From Acidimicrobiales bacterium (lineage in GTDB: Bacteria; Actinomycetota; Acidimicrobiia; Acidimicrobiales; SZUA-35), in contig JAWKIO010000005.1 in assembly GCA_041394265.1 (NCBI GenBank), positions 3,720,001-3,784,000 on the forward strand: a stretch of DNA of 64,000 nucleotides. The letters are read 5' to 3'. A program made the position numbers and the translations under genes. The notes beneath the pieces were generated by a model, which saw only the letters and a list, made by a program, of their open reading frames with translations, was not told the origin of the DNA and searched no databases. Shown piece by piece: positions 44,225 through 52,086 of this stretch (its first letter is position 1; the number at the start of each line of letters is the position of its first letter).

Positions 44225-44887
44225 ATGGTCGTGCCCGTCATCGTCGTCGCCACCTCCGGCTACCTGGGTGAGGTGATCGCCATCGTGGCGAACCCGGCGG
44301 AGGGCTCGACGCAGACGGAGATCGTGGGTGTCGTTGCCGCGGGATCGGTCGATCTGGTCGGCGAACTCGCCCGCCGAGTCGGTGTGCCGGTGGCCCCGTC
44401 GCTCGACGATCTCGAGGAGCGGTCGGGCCTGGCTCCGGGCTCGAACCTCGATGAGCGACGGATCGGACTCGTCGTTGCCGGTGGCTCGATCGCCGACCGA
44501 GCCCAAGCACTGCAGGACCTTCACCACCGCCCGACGCTCGTTCACGCCGACACCACGATCGGGCCATGGGTCGAGCTGGGAGCTGGCACCATCGTGTCGC
44601 CGGGTGTGCGGATCACGGCGAACGTCATCGTCGGCCAGGGCTGCCTTGTCCACACCGGCGCGGTGCTGAGTCACGACGACCGCCTCGGCGATCTGGTCAC
44701 GATCAGCCCGTCGGCAACGCTTTGCGGTGGTGTCGAGATTGGTGACCGGTCGACGGTGTTTGCTGGTGCCACGGTGATGCCTGGCGTGCGTATCGGACGC
44801 GACGTCACCGTCGGCGCCGGGGCGCTGGTGCGAAAGGACGTGCCGGATGGTGCGACCGTGGCCGGCGTTCCCGCTCGAGCCCTCTGA
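44225..44887 (+). CDS. NeuD-type left-handed beta-helix acyltransferase
   Basis: 220 residues. The N-terminal ~90 residues are the Rossmann-like PglD_N module (VIVVATSGYLGEVIAIVANPA), followed by hexapeptide repeats: LVHADTTIGPWVELGAGTIVSPGVRITANVIVGQGCLVHTGAVLSHDD, ...SATLCGGVEIGDRSTVFAGATVMPGVRIGRDVTVGAGALV and the ending DGATVAGVPARAL. This is the layout of the sialic-acid O-acetyltransferase NeuD and PglD acetyltransferases, which acetylate sugars for surface glycans. The usual catalytic His is probably in VHTGAVLSHDD. No sugar-nucleotide gene is adjacent, so the acceptor is unknown. Confidence 0.85.
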   Translation: MVVPVIVVATSGYLGEVIAIVANPAEGSTQTEIVGVVAAGSVDLVGELARRVGVPVAPSLDDLEERSGLAPGSNLDERRIGLVVAGGSIADRAQALQDLHHRPTLVHADTTIGPWVELGAGTIVSPGVRITANVIVGQGCLVHTGAVLSHDDRLGDLVTISPSATLCGGVEIGDRSTVFAGATVMPGVRIGRDVTVGAGALVRKDVPDGATVAGVPARAL

Positions 44888-44939
44888 CTCCCTCGTTCGA
44901 CCGCTGCGCCATGATCCCCGTGATCGGCGCGAACGCGAC

Positions 44940-44952
44940 GGGGGTCTCCCCC
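44940..44952 (+). terminator. Small GC hairpin after the NeuD-like gene
   Basis: GGGGG-TCT-CCCCC forms a five-base stem with a three-base loop, 53 bases after the acyltransferase stop. There is no T-run after it, so termination is only a guess from position. Confidence 0.3.
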
Positions 44953-44972
44953 TGGTACGGGCAGGGAGAACG

Positions 44973-44985
44973 TGTCAAAGTGACA
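44973..44985. promoter_or_regulatory. Palindrome TGTCA-AAG-TGACA upstream of the IniB-like gene
   Basis: A perfect five-base inverted repeat with a three-base spacer, about 76 bases before the ATG of the IniB-like gene, in the place where its promoter should lie. TGTCA-n-TGACA half-sites are used by several dimeric regulators; which one is unknown. Confidence 0.35.
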
Positions 44986-45060
44986 TGGCATCCCGAGGGG
45001 GAAGCAGCGTGCCGGTGATCGACAGCGCCGCTACGTGCCGGAGTGTTCGGAGGGAACGAC

Positions 45061-46788
45061 ATGGCTGAAGAACTGACTGCTGACGCGCCCGAGGCGGGCG
45101 AAGCGATCGACGAGGTCACCGTCGTCGAGGACCACCAGGTCGACAACAGCCGGACCATCAATCTCAACATCGATGGTGAAGTTCATGGCGACACCGAAGT
45201 GAGCGATGAGTCCGTCAACGTGACCGCCTCCGGCGCCGGTTCGGCGGCGGGCGGTGACCAGATCGGTGTGGCCACCGGCGATGGTGCGGTTGCGGCCGGC
45301 GGGACCATCGAAGACTCGAACATCGCCACCGGCGATGGCGCAGTCGCCTTCGACGGCGAGAACAATGGCGTGATCAACACCGGTACTGACGCCCCGGAAC
45401 CAGTGGAGGCGCCCGAGCCTGCGCCGGTCACGGTCGCCGAGGTGATCGAGGAGCCGCCACCGGCGGCCGAGCCCACACCCGAACCCGATTCGAGCGCGCC
45501 CGATACCGCACGCGACGTGGTCGTCCAGGCCTTCGAGAAGCTGTTCGGCGACGAGTCCGAAGCGCTCGAGTACTCGAAGGACCCCGAGGGCTGGCTGGCC
45601 TTCAACGACGTCGACCCCGAGGTCGCCGCCACCCAGGAGTTCGGTGAGATGGTGCTCGATGTGGCGAAGGGCATGATGCCGCCGCAGGTCGCCGGACGTC
45701 CGTTGGCACCTTCGCCGTCGCCCTCGAGCCCGCAGGCTCCCGGCGCTCCGAGCGCGCCGAAGCCCGAGGTATCCTCGTCGGCACCTGGTGGGTCGACCCC
45801 GGCGCCCGCCGGGCCGTCGGCGATACCGGTCGCCGCCACACCTGGTGGCTCGACGCCGGTGGCGGTTCCGCCTGCGGTGGTGCCGCCAACCCCGCCGCCC
45901 ATGGACGTCGTCGAGGAGACCGTCAATCGCTACGTCTCGACCGTCTACGAGACCAATACCGAGATCACTCAGAACATCGTCGACAACGCCCGTCACGTCG
46001 ACCTCGACGTGGAGGGCGAGGTCCATGGTGATCTCGAGGTCACCGACGAGTCGACCAACGTCAGCGCCCAGGGCGCTGGTTCGGCAGCAGCGGGTGGCGA
46101 CCAGACCGGTGTCGCCACCGGCGACGCCGCAGTGGCGGCCGGCGACGACATCGACGATGCCAACATCGCAACCGGTGATGGCGCCGTGGCGTTCGACGGA
46201 GCGAACGACGGTGTCGTGTCGACCGGTGTGAACGAGGGGATCATCGCCGATGGTTCGGCCGAGGGCGCGGTCGTCGGCGACGACAACATCGTCAACAACA
46301 TCGAGGGCAGTGGCAACACGATCGGTGATGGCAACGTCGACTCCGACATCGACGTCGACGGCGACGCCGTGATCGGCGACGGCAATCAGACCGTCCAGGG
46401 ATCCGACGATGTCAACGCCGGCTTCGGTTCGGGCGACGTGGTCGATGCCGAGGACGCAGCGATCGGGGGCGACGGCGACACCCAGATCGCCTTCGGCGGC
46501 GGGTCCAACGCCAATCAGGACAACGACACCACGATCGACAACTCGGTGAACGATTCGTTCAACGACGAGAGCGTCGAGGGCACGGCGGTTGTCGACAACT
46601 CGACCAACGACTCGTTCAATGTCGACGAGTCGGTCGATGTCGAGATCGAGACCGACATCGTCGACAGCTTCGAGACCGACAACTCGATCGATGATTCGTT
46701 CGACACCGAGGACTCGTTCAACGAGGACTTCGAGCAGACCATCGATGCCGAGGACTCCACGGTCAGCGACGTCGAGATCGAGGACTGA
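45061..46788 (+). CDS. IniB-like acidic repeat protein
   Basis: 575 residues, very acidic. Two copies of an ~85-residue module (about 28-110 and 303-392) share EVHGDxEVxDES, GAGSAA(A)GGDQxGVATGD and ANIATGDGAVAFDG. Between them are Pro-rich linkers and a segment at ~150-210 (DTARDVVVQAFEKLFGDESEALEYSKDPEGWLAFNDVDPEVAATQEFGEMV) like the N-terminal helix domain of mycobacterial IniB. After 395 come short glycine/aspartate repeats (VGDDNIVNNIEGSGNTIGDGN) and a tail of about eight DNSxxDSF-type units. IniB is induced by cell-wall-damaging drugs with IniA and IniC; those dynamin-like partners are not here. The start is fixed by GGAGG seven bases before the ATG. No signal peptide is seen. Confidence 0.7.
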   Translation: MAEELTADAPEAGEAIDEVTVVEDHQVDNSRTINLNIDGEVHGDTEVSDESVNVTASGAGSAAGGDQIGVATGDGAVAAGGTIEDSNIATGDGAVAFDGENNGVINTGTDAPEPVEAPEPAPVTVAEVIEEPPPAAEPTPEPDSSAPDTARDVVVQAFEKLFGDESEALEYSKDPEGWLAFNDVDPEVAATQEFGEMVLDVAKGMMPPQVAGRPLAPSPSPSSPQAPGAPSAPKPEVSSSAPGGSTPAPAGPSAIPVAATPGGSTPVAVPPAVVPPTPPPMDVVEETVNRYVSTVYETNTEITQNIVDNARHVDLDVEGEVHGDLEVTDESTNVSAQGAGSAAAGGDQTGVATGDAAVAAGDDIDDANIATGDGAVAFDGANDGVVSTGVNEGIIADGSAEGAVVGDDNIVNNIEGSGNTIGDGNVDSDIDVDGDAVIGDGNQTVQGSDDVNAGFGSGDVVDAEDAAIGGDGDTQIAFGGGSNANQDNDTTIDNSVNDSFNDESVEGTAVVDNSTNDSFNVDESVDVEIETDIVDSFETDNSIDDSFDTEDSFNEDFEQTIDAEDSTVSDVEIED

Positions 46789-46793
46789 TCGAG

Positions 46794-47423
46794 TCAGCCG
46801 GGGCGGCTGGCGAGCACTTGCACGACCGCACCATCACCGGTGTGGCCAGGACCCTCGATCACCGGCCGGACGAATTCCTCGCCGTGCTCGATCGTGAGTC
46901 CAACGAGTTCGTTGCGGAGACCGGCGAGGGTCATCGTCAGTTCGGGGACGGGTGGACCGCCGGTGCCTCGGCCGATCTGGTCCGGCGTGTACGCCTCGAG
47001 GATGAGGCGGCCGCCGGGCCGCAGGGCGGTGGCGAGTGCGCCGTGGACTCGAGCCCGGATCGGAGGTGGGGTGTGGGCGAAGATCGAAACGATCAGGTCC
47101 CACCTCGCAACGCCCAGGTCGAAGGTGGCAAGGTCGGCGACGACGGTGGTGAGCGGCACGCCACGGTCGGCCGCCAACCGGGCGGCCTTGGCCATGCCCG
47201 ACGAGGTCAGGTCGACCGACGTGACCCGGTGACCGAGCCTGGCCAGGTGGACGCCGTTGCGGCCCTCGCCGTCGGCCAGACACAGGACGTCGCCGATCGG
47301 GAGGGTGACAGCCGACGCCGCGAGGAAGTCGTTGGGTTCGGTGCCGTACCAGTAGTCGTCGTCGGCGCCGTAGCGGGCCTCCCAGACGGCGGCGGGATCG
47401 GGGCGATCGGACGGCGAGCTCAC
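46794..47423 (-). CDS. SAM-dependent methyltransferase (TehB/Methyltransf_25-like)
   Basis: 209 residues from GTG 47423, which overlaps the rhodanese stop (GTGA). It begins WEARYGADDDYWYGTEPNDFL and has DVLCLADGEGRNGVHLARLGHRVTSVDLTSSGMAKAARLAADRG, the SAM-binding motif I (L-A-D-G-E-G-R-N) and acidic post-I residue, then WDLIVSIFAHTPPPIRARVHG and LRPGGRLILEAYTPDQIG. The DGEGRN form and the 'Y(W/G)GxEPN' start are typical of small methyltransferases of the TehB-like/thiopurine group. Substrate unknown. Its 3' end is five bases from the convergent IniB-like gene. Confidence 0.85.
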   Translation of the reverse strand: MSSPSDRPDPAAVWEARYGADDDYWYGTEPNDFLAASAVTLPIGDVLCLADGEGRNGVHLARLGHRVTSVDLTSSGMAKAARLAADRGVPLTTVVADLATFDLGVARWDLIVSIFAHTPPPIRARVHGALATALRPGGRLILEAYTPDQIGRGTGGPPVPELTMTLAGLRNELVGLTIEHGEEFVRPVIEGPGHTGDGAVVQVLASRPG

Positions 47424-47902
47424 TTGACCACCGGGAAGCCCTTGCCCGTCCAGGCGCTGATCCCACCGTCGACATCGGCCACGTCGACGAAACCGAGGTC
47501 GGCCATCATGGCGGCGGCCTGACCGCTGCGATTGCCCGAGCGGCAGTACAGCAAGTAGGGCACGGTGGGATCGAGCTCGCCGAGCTGGGCAGCGAAGTCC
47601 TCGGCGTAGAAGTCGATCATCATCGCCCCTTCGAGGTGTCCCTCGGCGAACTCGTCGGCCGTGCGCACGTCGAGGATCACCAGGTCGGCAGGCGGGTTCT
47701 CGGCGATGGCCAGTGCGTCGTCGACGCTGACGACCCGCACGCCCGGTGTGCCCTCGGATGCACTGTCGTCGGCTGCGGCGGCACTCGTGCCGGCGTCGGG
47801 ACTGGCCGTTGCGTCGGAGGACGAACCTCCGCAGGCCGAGGCGAGGGTGAGGAGAGCGACGAGGACGGCGGCGAGCGAGCGAGGTGCAAACATGGAGCGC
47901 AT
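47420..47902 (-). CDS. Rhodanese-domain lipoprotein
   Basis: 160 residues. The signal peptide is MRSMFAPRSLAAVLVALLTLASAC with a lipobox (LASAC) whose Cys becomes acylated, then a Gly/Ser-rich linker and one rhodanese domain: VILDVRTADEFAEGHLEGAMMIDF, active-site loop LLYCRSGNRSGQAA (Cys intact) and DGGISAWTGKGFPVV. It therefore sits on the outer face of the membrane and can carry sulfane sulfur or act as a thiol-binding protein. ATG 47893 is an alternative start. It is translationally coupled to the methyltransferase and divergent from the amidohydrolase. Confidence 0.85.
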   Translation of the reverse strand: MRSMFAPRSLAAVLVALLTLASACGGSSSDATASPDAGTSAAAADDSASEGTPGVRVVSVDDALAIAENPPADLVILDVRTADEFAEGHLEGAMMIDFYAEDFAAQLGELDPTVPYLLYCRSGNRSGQAAAMMADLGFVDVADVDGGISAWTGKGFPVVK

Positions 47903-48001
47903 TGTACGGACATTTACCGTCGTTGGGGTGGCAGTGGCCCGAACGTGCCAAACTCGAGCCACGTCAGCTCGAGCATGAGTAGCACGACAAGGGGACGAAG
48001 T

Positions 48002-49765
48002 ATGGGACATGAGGTGGTCATCAAGGGCGGTGTCGTCGTCGACGGCACCGGCACGCCGCAGCGGTCGGCCGATGTGGGCATCGATGGTGGACGGATCACC
48101 GCCGTCGGTCCCGGACTCGACGGCAGCCGAGTGGTCGATGCCGATGGCGCCATCGTTGCTCCCGGCTGGGTCGACGTGCACACCCACTTCGACGGGCAGG
48201 CGACATGGGACGACACCCTCGATCCGTCGTTCTCCAACGGCGTCACGTCGCTCGTGATGGGGAACTGTGGCGTCGGCTTTGCCCCGTGCCCACCCGGCGA
48301 GGAGCAGACGCTGATCGAACTCATGGAGGGGGTCGAAGACATCCCCGGCAGCGCATTGCACGAGGGTGTGCCGTGGGGCGCGTGGTCGAGTTTCCCGGAG
48401 TACCTCGACTTCCTCGGTCAGCGGTCCTACGCCCTCGACGTCGGTGCGCAGCTCGCGCACGGTGCGCTTCGTTTCGCCGTGATGGGGGAGCGAGGCGTCC
48501 GCAACGACGACGCCACCGAGGCCGACATTGCCGAGATGCGTCGCGTCGTCGCCGAGGCGGCAGCAGCCGGTGTGCTCGGCTTCTCCACGTCTCGGACGAT
48601 CTTCCACCGCTCGATCGACGGCACCGCCGTCCCCGGCACCTACGCCACCAACGAGGAGTTGTCCGAACTCGTGCAGGGCATGGTCGACGGTGGCGGCGGG
48701 GTGTTCGAGGCGATCACCTCGGCATCCATCGGTGCCATGGCGGCCTTCGGTGGTGAGCGGTTCTCACAGGAGCACGAACTCGCGCTGCTGGCCGAAATCT
48801 CTCGCACCAGCGGCGTCAAGACCACGTTCACCACGGTGCAGAGCCGTGACTATCCCGAGGCGTGGCGAGAGGTCCTGGCCTTTGCCGAGGCGCAGAACGC
48901 CGCCGGCGCGCAGCTGTATCCGCAGGTCGCGTCCCGTCCGATCGGGCTGCTGTCGAACCTCGGCGGCTATCACCCGTTCATGCGGCGCCGTCGCTATCTC
49001 GAGCTCGCCGATCTCCCGGTTGCGGAGCGAGCAGCAGCGATGCGAGATCCGGAGGTGAAGGCGGCGGTCCTGGCCGACGACGACATCGCACCCCACAACG
49101 AGGGGTCGATGGAGAGCCTGTACCTCAGCCTCCAACTCTCGATCGGTCGCATGTTCCCAGCTGACCACCGACCTGACTACGAGCCCGATGCCGACCAGAG
49201 TTTCGAGGCTCGGGCCGCGGCGCTCGGTGTCAGCCTCGAAGAGGCCATGTACGACTTCCTCACCGAAGGCGACGGCACCAATGTGGCGTCACTGATGGGT
49301 GCCGGCTACGTCGACGGCAACCTCGATGCCATCCGGGAGATGCTGGTGCACCCCGCCACCGTCACGGGATTGGCCGATGCAGGCGCCCACGTGAAGCTGA
49401 TCTGCGACGGCACCGCGCCGACCACGCAGTTGACCCACTGGGTCCGAGACCGGTCCCGGGGTGAACGGCTGCCGATCGAGTTCCTCGTCGAGAAACAGAC
49501 TCGGCGCAATGCTCGTCTCTACGGCCTCACCGACCGAGGGACGCTGGAGCCGGGGATGCGGGCCGACGTCAACGTGGTCGATCTCGACCGCCTCGCCGTG
49601 CACCGTCCGGTCGCCACCAACGACCTCCCGGCCGGTGGTTGGCGGTTCCTCCAGCCGGTCACGGGCTACGTCGCCACGTTCGTCAACGGCGTCCAGACGC
49701 GGGCCGATGGCGCCGACACCGGCGAGCGACCGGGTCGGCTCATCCGTCGTCCCACCACACGCTGA
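48002..49765 (+). CDS. D-aminoacylase / N-acyl-D-amino-acid deacylase family amidohydrolase
   Basis: 587 residues. It opens VIKGGVVVDGTGTPQRSADVGIDGGRITAVG and has the metal-binding VDVHTHFDGQATWDDTL (HxH), VMGNCGVGFAPC (the Cys and Gly loop typical of D-aminoacylases), and the catalytic aspartate in GLADAGAHVKLICDGTAP, then TRRNARLYGLTDRGTLEPGMRADVNVVDLD. This is the cyclic amidohydrolase fold of the N-acyl-D-amino-acid deacylase group, common in actinobacteria and often with unknown true substrate. ATG 48002 is the only good start; AAGG lies upstream in GGGGACGAAGT. A sulfurtransferase gene follows after 11 bases. Confidence 0.85.
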   Translation: MGHEVVIKGGVVVDGTGTPQRSADVGIDGGRITAVGPGLDGSRVVDADGAIVAPGWVDVHTHFDGQATWDDTLDPSFSNGVTSLVMGNCGVGFAPCPPGEEQTLIELMEGVEDIPGSALHEGVPWGAWSSFPEYLDFLGQRSYALDVGAQLAHGALRFAVMGERGVRNDDATEADIAEMRRVVAEAAAAGVLGFSTSRTIFHRSIDGTAVPGTYATNEELSELVQGMVDGGGGVFEAITSASIGAMAAFGGERFSQEHELALLAEISRTSGVKTTFTTVQSRDYPEAWREVLAFAEAQNAAGAQLYPQVASRPIGLLSNLGGYHPFMRRRRYLELADLPVAERAAAMRDPEVKAAVLADDDIAPHNEGSMESLYLSLQLSIGRMFPADHRPDYEPDADQSFEARAAALGVSLEEAMYDFLTEGDGTNVASLMGAGYVDGNLDAIREMLVHPATVTGLADAGAHVKLICDGTAPTTQLTHWVRDRSRGERLPIEFLVEKQTRRNARLYGLTDRGTLEPGMRADVNVVDLDRLAVHRPVATNDLPAGGWRFLQPVTGYVATFVNGVQTRADGADTGERPGRLIRRPTTR

Positions 49766-49776
49766 GGAGAACGGCC

Positions 49777-50673
49777 GTGGACTTCGCCCATCCCGAGTAT
49801 CTGGTCACCACCGACTGGCTGGCCGCGCACCTCGATGAGGTGGTGGTGCTCGATGTCACCGCCAAGTTGACCTCGAAGCTCGAGAACCGCGCACGGGCCG
49901 AGTGCTACGACCTCGGCCACATCCCCGGCTCGTTGTTCTTCGACTCGGCTGCCGGGAAGGGCGTGCTGTCCGCCCCCGAGGCCGAGCTGCCCTGGATGTG
50001 GCTGAGCGAGGCCTCGTTCGTGGCGACCATGGCCGGCTTCGGCATCGAGAACGACACCCGGGTGGTGATCGTCGCTCGCACGCCTCGGGCCGGCATCGAT
50101 TCGGGCACGATGTGGTGCACCCGTGCGTGGTGGACTCTGCACCACATGGGCGTGGACTGCGCCATCCTGCACGGAGGGATCGAGCAGTGGGAGGCCGAGG
50201 GCCGACCGCTGAGCACGGAGGACGCAGTGCCTCGCACCGGTACATCACCGTTCGCCGTCGCCTCGGGGTGGGAGCGGGTGCGAGCGACCAAGGACGACGT
50301 CCTCGCTGCCACCACGGCCCCCACCTGTATCGTCGATGCGCTCACGGCCGACAGCTTTGATGGCACCGGCACGGCCTACGGTCCTCGTGGTGGCCATATC
50401 ACCGGTGCGGTGAACGTACCCTTCCGCTCGATGATCACCGAGGAGACCGCAGCCTTCGTCGATGCCGACACGATGCGCCGACTGCTGAGCGAGGCCGGGC
50501 TCCTCCAGCACGACTCGATCATCACGTACTGCGGCGGTGCCATCGCTGCGACCGTCGACGCGTTCTGCTTGGCGCTGCTCGGGCATGAGGGCGTGGCAGT
50601 CTACGACGGCAGCCTCATGGAATGGTCGGCCGATCCCTCGCTGCCGATGACCGACCCGTCGGCCGGGAGCTGA
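49777..50673 (+). CDS. Thiosulfate/3-mercaptopyruvate sulfurtransferase (tandem rhodanese)
   Basis: 298 residues from GTG 49777, preceded by AGGAGA six bases upstream. Two rhodanese domains: the inactive N-terminal one (VVVLDVTAKLTSKLENRARAECYDLGHIPGSLFFD) and the catalytic one (CIVDALTADSF... GGHITGAVNVPFRSMI). The active-site loop is SIITYCGGAIAATVDAF, with Cys followed by GGAI rather than the RxGxxA or CGSGVTA seen in TST/MST, so substrate preference is uncertain. It transfers sulfur to cyanide or thiols. Coupled with the amidohydrolase in one operon, for a reason not seen in the sequence. Confidence 0.85.
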   Translation: MDFAHPEYLVTTDWLAAHLDEVVVLDVTAKLTSKLENRARAECYDLGHIPGSLFFDSAAGKGVLSAPEAELPWMWLSEASFVATMAGFGIENDTRVVIVARTPRAGIDSGTMWCTRAWWTLHHMGVDCAILHGGIEQWEAEGRPLSTEDAVPRTGTSPFAVASGWERVRATKDDVLAATTAPTCIVDALTADSFDGTGTAYGPRGGHITGAVNVPFRSMITEETAAFVDADTMRRLLSEAGLLQHDSIITYCGGAIAATVDAFCLALLGHEGVAVYDGSLMEWSADPSLPMTDPSAGS

Positions 50674-50695
50674 CCCGACGACCTACGCTGTGTCG

Positions 50696-51493
50696 ATGCC
50701 AGTCAGCGACCCCCGTGCGTCCGGCGATGAGCCCACCGCGGTGTCGATTGGCGGCGAGCAGGCCGCCGTGTCGATCGGCGACGCCCGAGTCGTGGTCACC
50801 GGCGGTGCACGCGGCATCGGCGCCGCCATCGTCGACCGCTTCCGGGCGGCGGGCGCCGCAGTTGCCGCACTCGATCGCTCCTTCATCGACGCCGAGCTCG
50901 ATGCCGAAGTGGTCCGAGTCGAGGTCGAGTTGTCCGAGCCGTCGTCGGTGGCAGTCGCCATGGACCAAGCGATCGGCCTGCTCGGTGGCATCGACGTGCT
51001 GGTCAACAACGCCGGCATCTTCCGTATCACCCCACTTCTCGAGATCGAACCCGACGAATGGGACGAGATGTTCGCGGTCAACACTCGGTCGATGCTGCTC
51101 ACCACCCAGGCTGCGGCTCGGGCCATGATCGCTGCTGGCTCTGGTGGCTGCGTCGTCAACATGGCGAGCATGGGCGGCAAGGTCGGCGCTGCCGGCCAAG
51201 CGCACTATGCCGCCTCGAAGGCCGCAGTGATTTCGCTCACCCAGGTCAGCGCCGCCGAGCTCGGTCGCCACGGCATCAACGTGAACGCAGTGTGCCCCGG
51301 CTACGTGCTCACCGAGATGGGGGCCGATACCCGTACCGCCGAGCAGATCGCCGAGTGGTCGGCACGGTCGCCGCTCGGCCGGCTCGCCACGCCGGACGAC
51401 GTCGCCAACATGGTCATGTTCCTCGCCTCGCCCGCTTCGGCGTACTGCACCGGCCAGGCCTTCAACGTCACTGGCGGCATGATCACCCACTGA
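50696..51493 (+). CDS. Short-chain dehydrogenase/reductase (3-oxoacyl reductase-like)
   Basis: 265 residues from ATG 50696. Motifs: VVVTGGARGIGAAIVDRFRAAG (cofactor), DVLVNNAGIF, CVVNMASMGGKVGAAGQAHYAASKAAVISL (Ser, Tyr and Lys of the catalytic triad), and the ending MFLASPASAYCTGQAFNVTGGM of FabG-type SDRs. The first ~25 residues (SDPRASGDEPTAVSIGGEQ AAVSIGDA) hold a short internal repeat, AVSIGGEQ/AVSIGDAR, and are probably an added, unstructured tail. Substrate unknown. It follows the sulfurtransferase by 22 bases. Confidence 0.88.
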   Translation: MPVSDPRASGDEPTAVSIGGEQAAVSIGDARVVVTGGARGIGAAIVDRFRAAGAAVAALDRSFIDAELDAEVVRVEVELSEPSSVAVAMDQAIGLLGGIDVLVNNAGIFRITPLLEIEPDEWDEMFAVNTRSMLLTTQAAARAMIAAGSGGCVVNMASMGGKVGAAGQAHYAASKAAVISLTQVSAAELGRHGINVNAVCPGYVLTEMGADTRTAEQIAEWSARSPLGRLATPDDVANMVMFLASPASAYCTGQAFNVTGGMITH

Positions 51494-51539
51494 TGCGGCC
51501 GACAGCGAGCCCATCCCGCCGTCGAACACCCGTCCCACA

Positions 51540-51669
51540 GCTCACCCCTCTGCCAACGCTCGGCCCCAGAGCCCACCCTTTGCGAACTCTCGGCTGGGGA
51601 GCCCGGAACTGGGCCCGTGGGCCGAGAGTTCGCCAGAGGTGGGCTCGGCAGCCGAGCGTTCGGTCAGCG
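51540..51669. repeat. Inverted repeat array, family 3 (2 forward + 2 reverse units)
   Basis: Forward units at 51540-51569 and 51570-51599 (AGCCCACCCTTTGCGAACTC then TCGGC); reversed units at 51619-51645 and 51647-51669. The inner pair matches over ~26 bases with two differences. The centre is a separate GC-rich hairpin-like stretch around 51600-51618 (GGGAGCCCGGAACTGGGCCC). The last reversed unit overlaps the final codons of the gene at 51664, so its stop codon lies inside the repeat. Located between convergent genes; same architecture as the arrays at 2671 and 35129 but no sequence in common. Confidence 0.75.
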
Positions 51670-52068
51670 TTTGGGCTGGGGGATGACCCGACGCAGGTCG
51701 TCGGGAAGCCGACGCCACTGCTTCTTGTCGAGCCAGACGGCTGCCAGGGTCTCGGCCCACCGCTCGTCGCGGCGGCAGCGCTCGGCGAGTTCGTCGGCGT
51801 AGCGGTCGGCGTGGGTCGTGAGGATCTGTTCGACGGGCCCGGCAGCCACGTAGGCCCGGAAGGACGGCGAACCGTGCGGGTGCTGGATCAACGCGTCGAG
51901 CACGCCGATCGGGAGGGTGCCGCTGTCGGCCGCGTCGTCGATCTCGTCGGCGACGGGGCGTAGCGCCCGCAACTCGTCCGGCTCGCCCGTCTCGATGCCG
52001 GTGGACAGCTGCCAGTGACGGAGGTACGACGTGGCCAGTGCGTCGTTGGGCAGCGGCTGCAGATCCAT
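51664..52068 (-). CDS. Hypothetical protein (134 aa)
   Basis: 134 residues from ATG 52068 (GTG 52083 is also in frame and only three bases after the preceding stop). The sequence LPNDALATSYLRHWQLSTG, ADEIDDAADSGTLPIGVLDALIQHPHGSPSFRAYVAAGPVEQILTTHADRYADELAERC and WLDKKQWRRLPDDLRRVIPQP looks like a small all-helical protein. I do not recognise a characterised family. It is the last gene of the minus-strand cluster 54782-51664, directly behind the CMD gene pair, and its 3' end is inside a family 3 repeat unit. Confidence 0.6.
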   Translation of the reverse strand: MDLQPLPNDALATSYLRHWQLSTGIETGEPDELRALRPVADEIDDAADSGTLPIGVLDALIQHPHGSPSFRAYVAAGPVEQILTTHADRYADELAERCRRDERWAETLAAVWLDKKQWRRLPDDLRRVIPQPKR

Positions 52069-52086
52069 GCCGAAGTCTCGCACACC

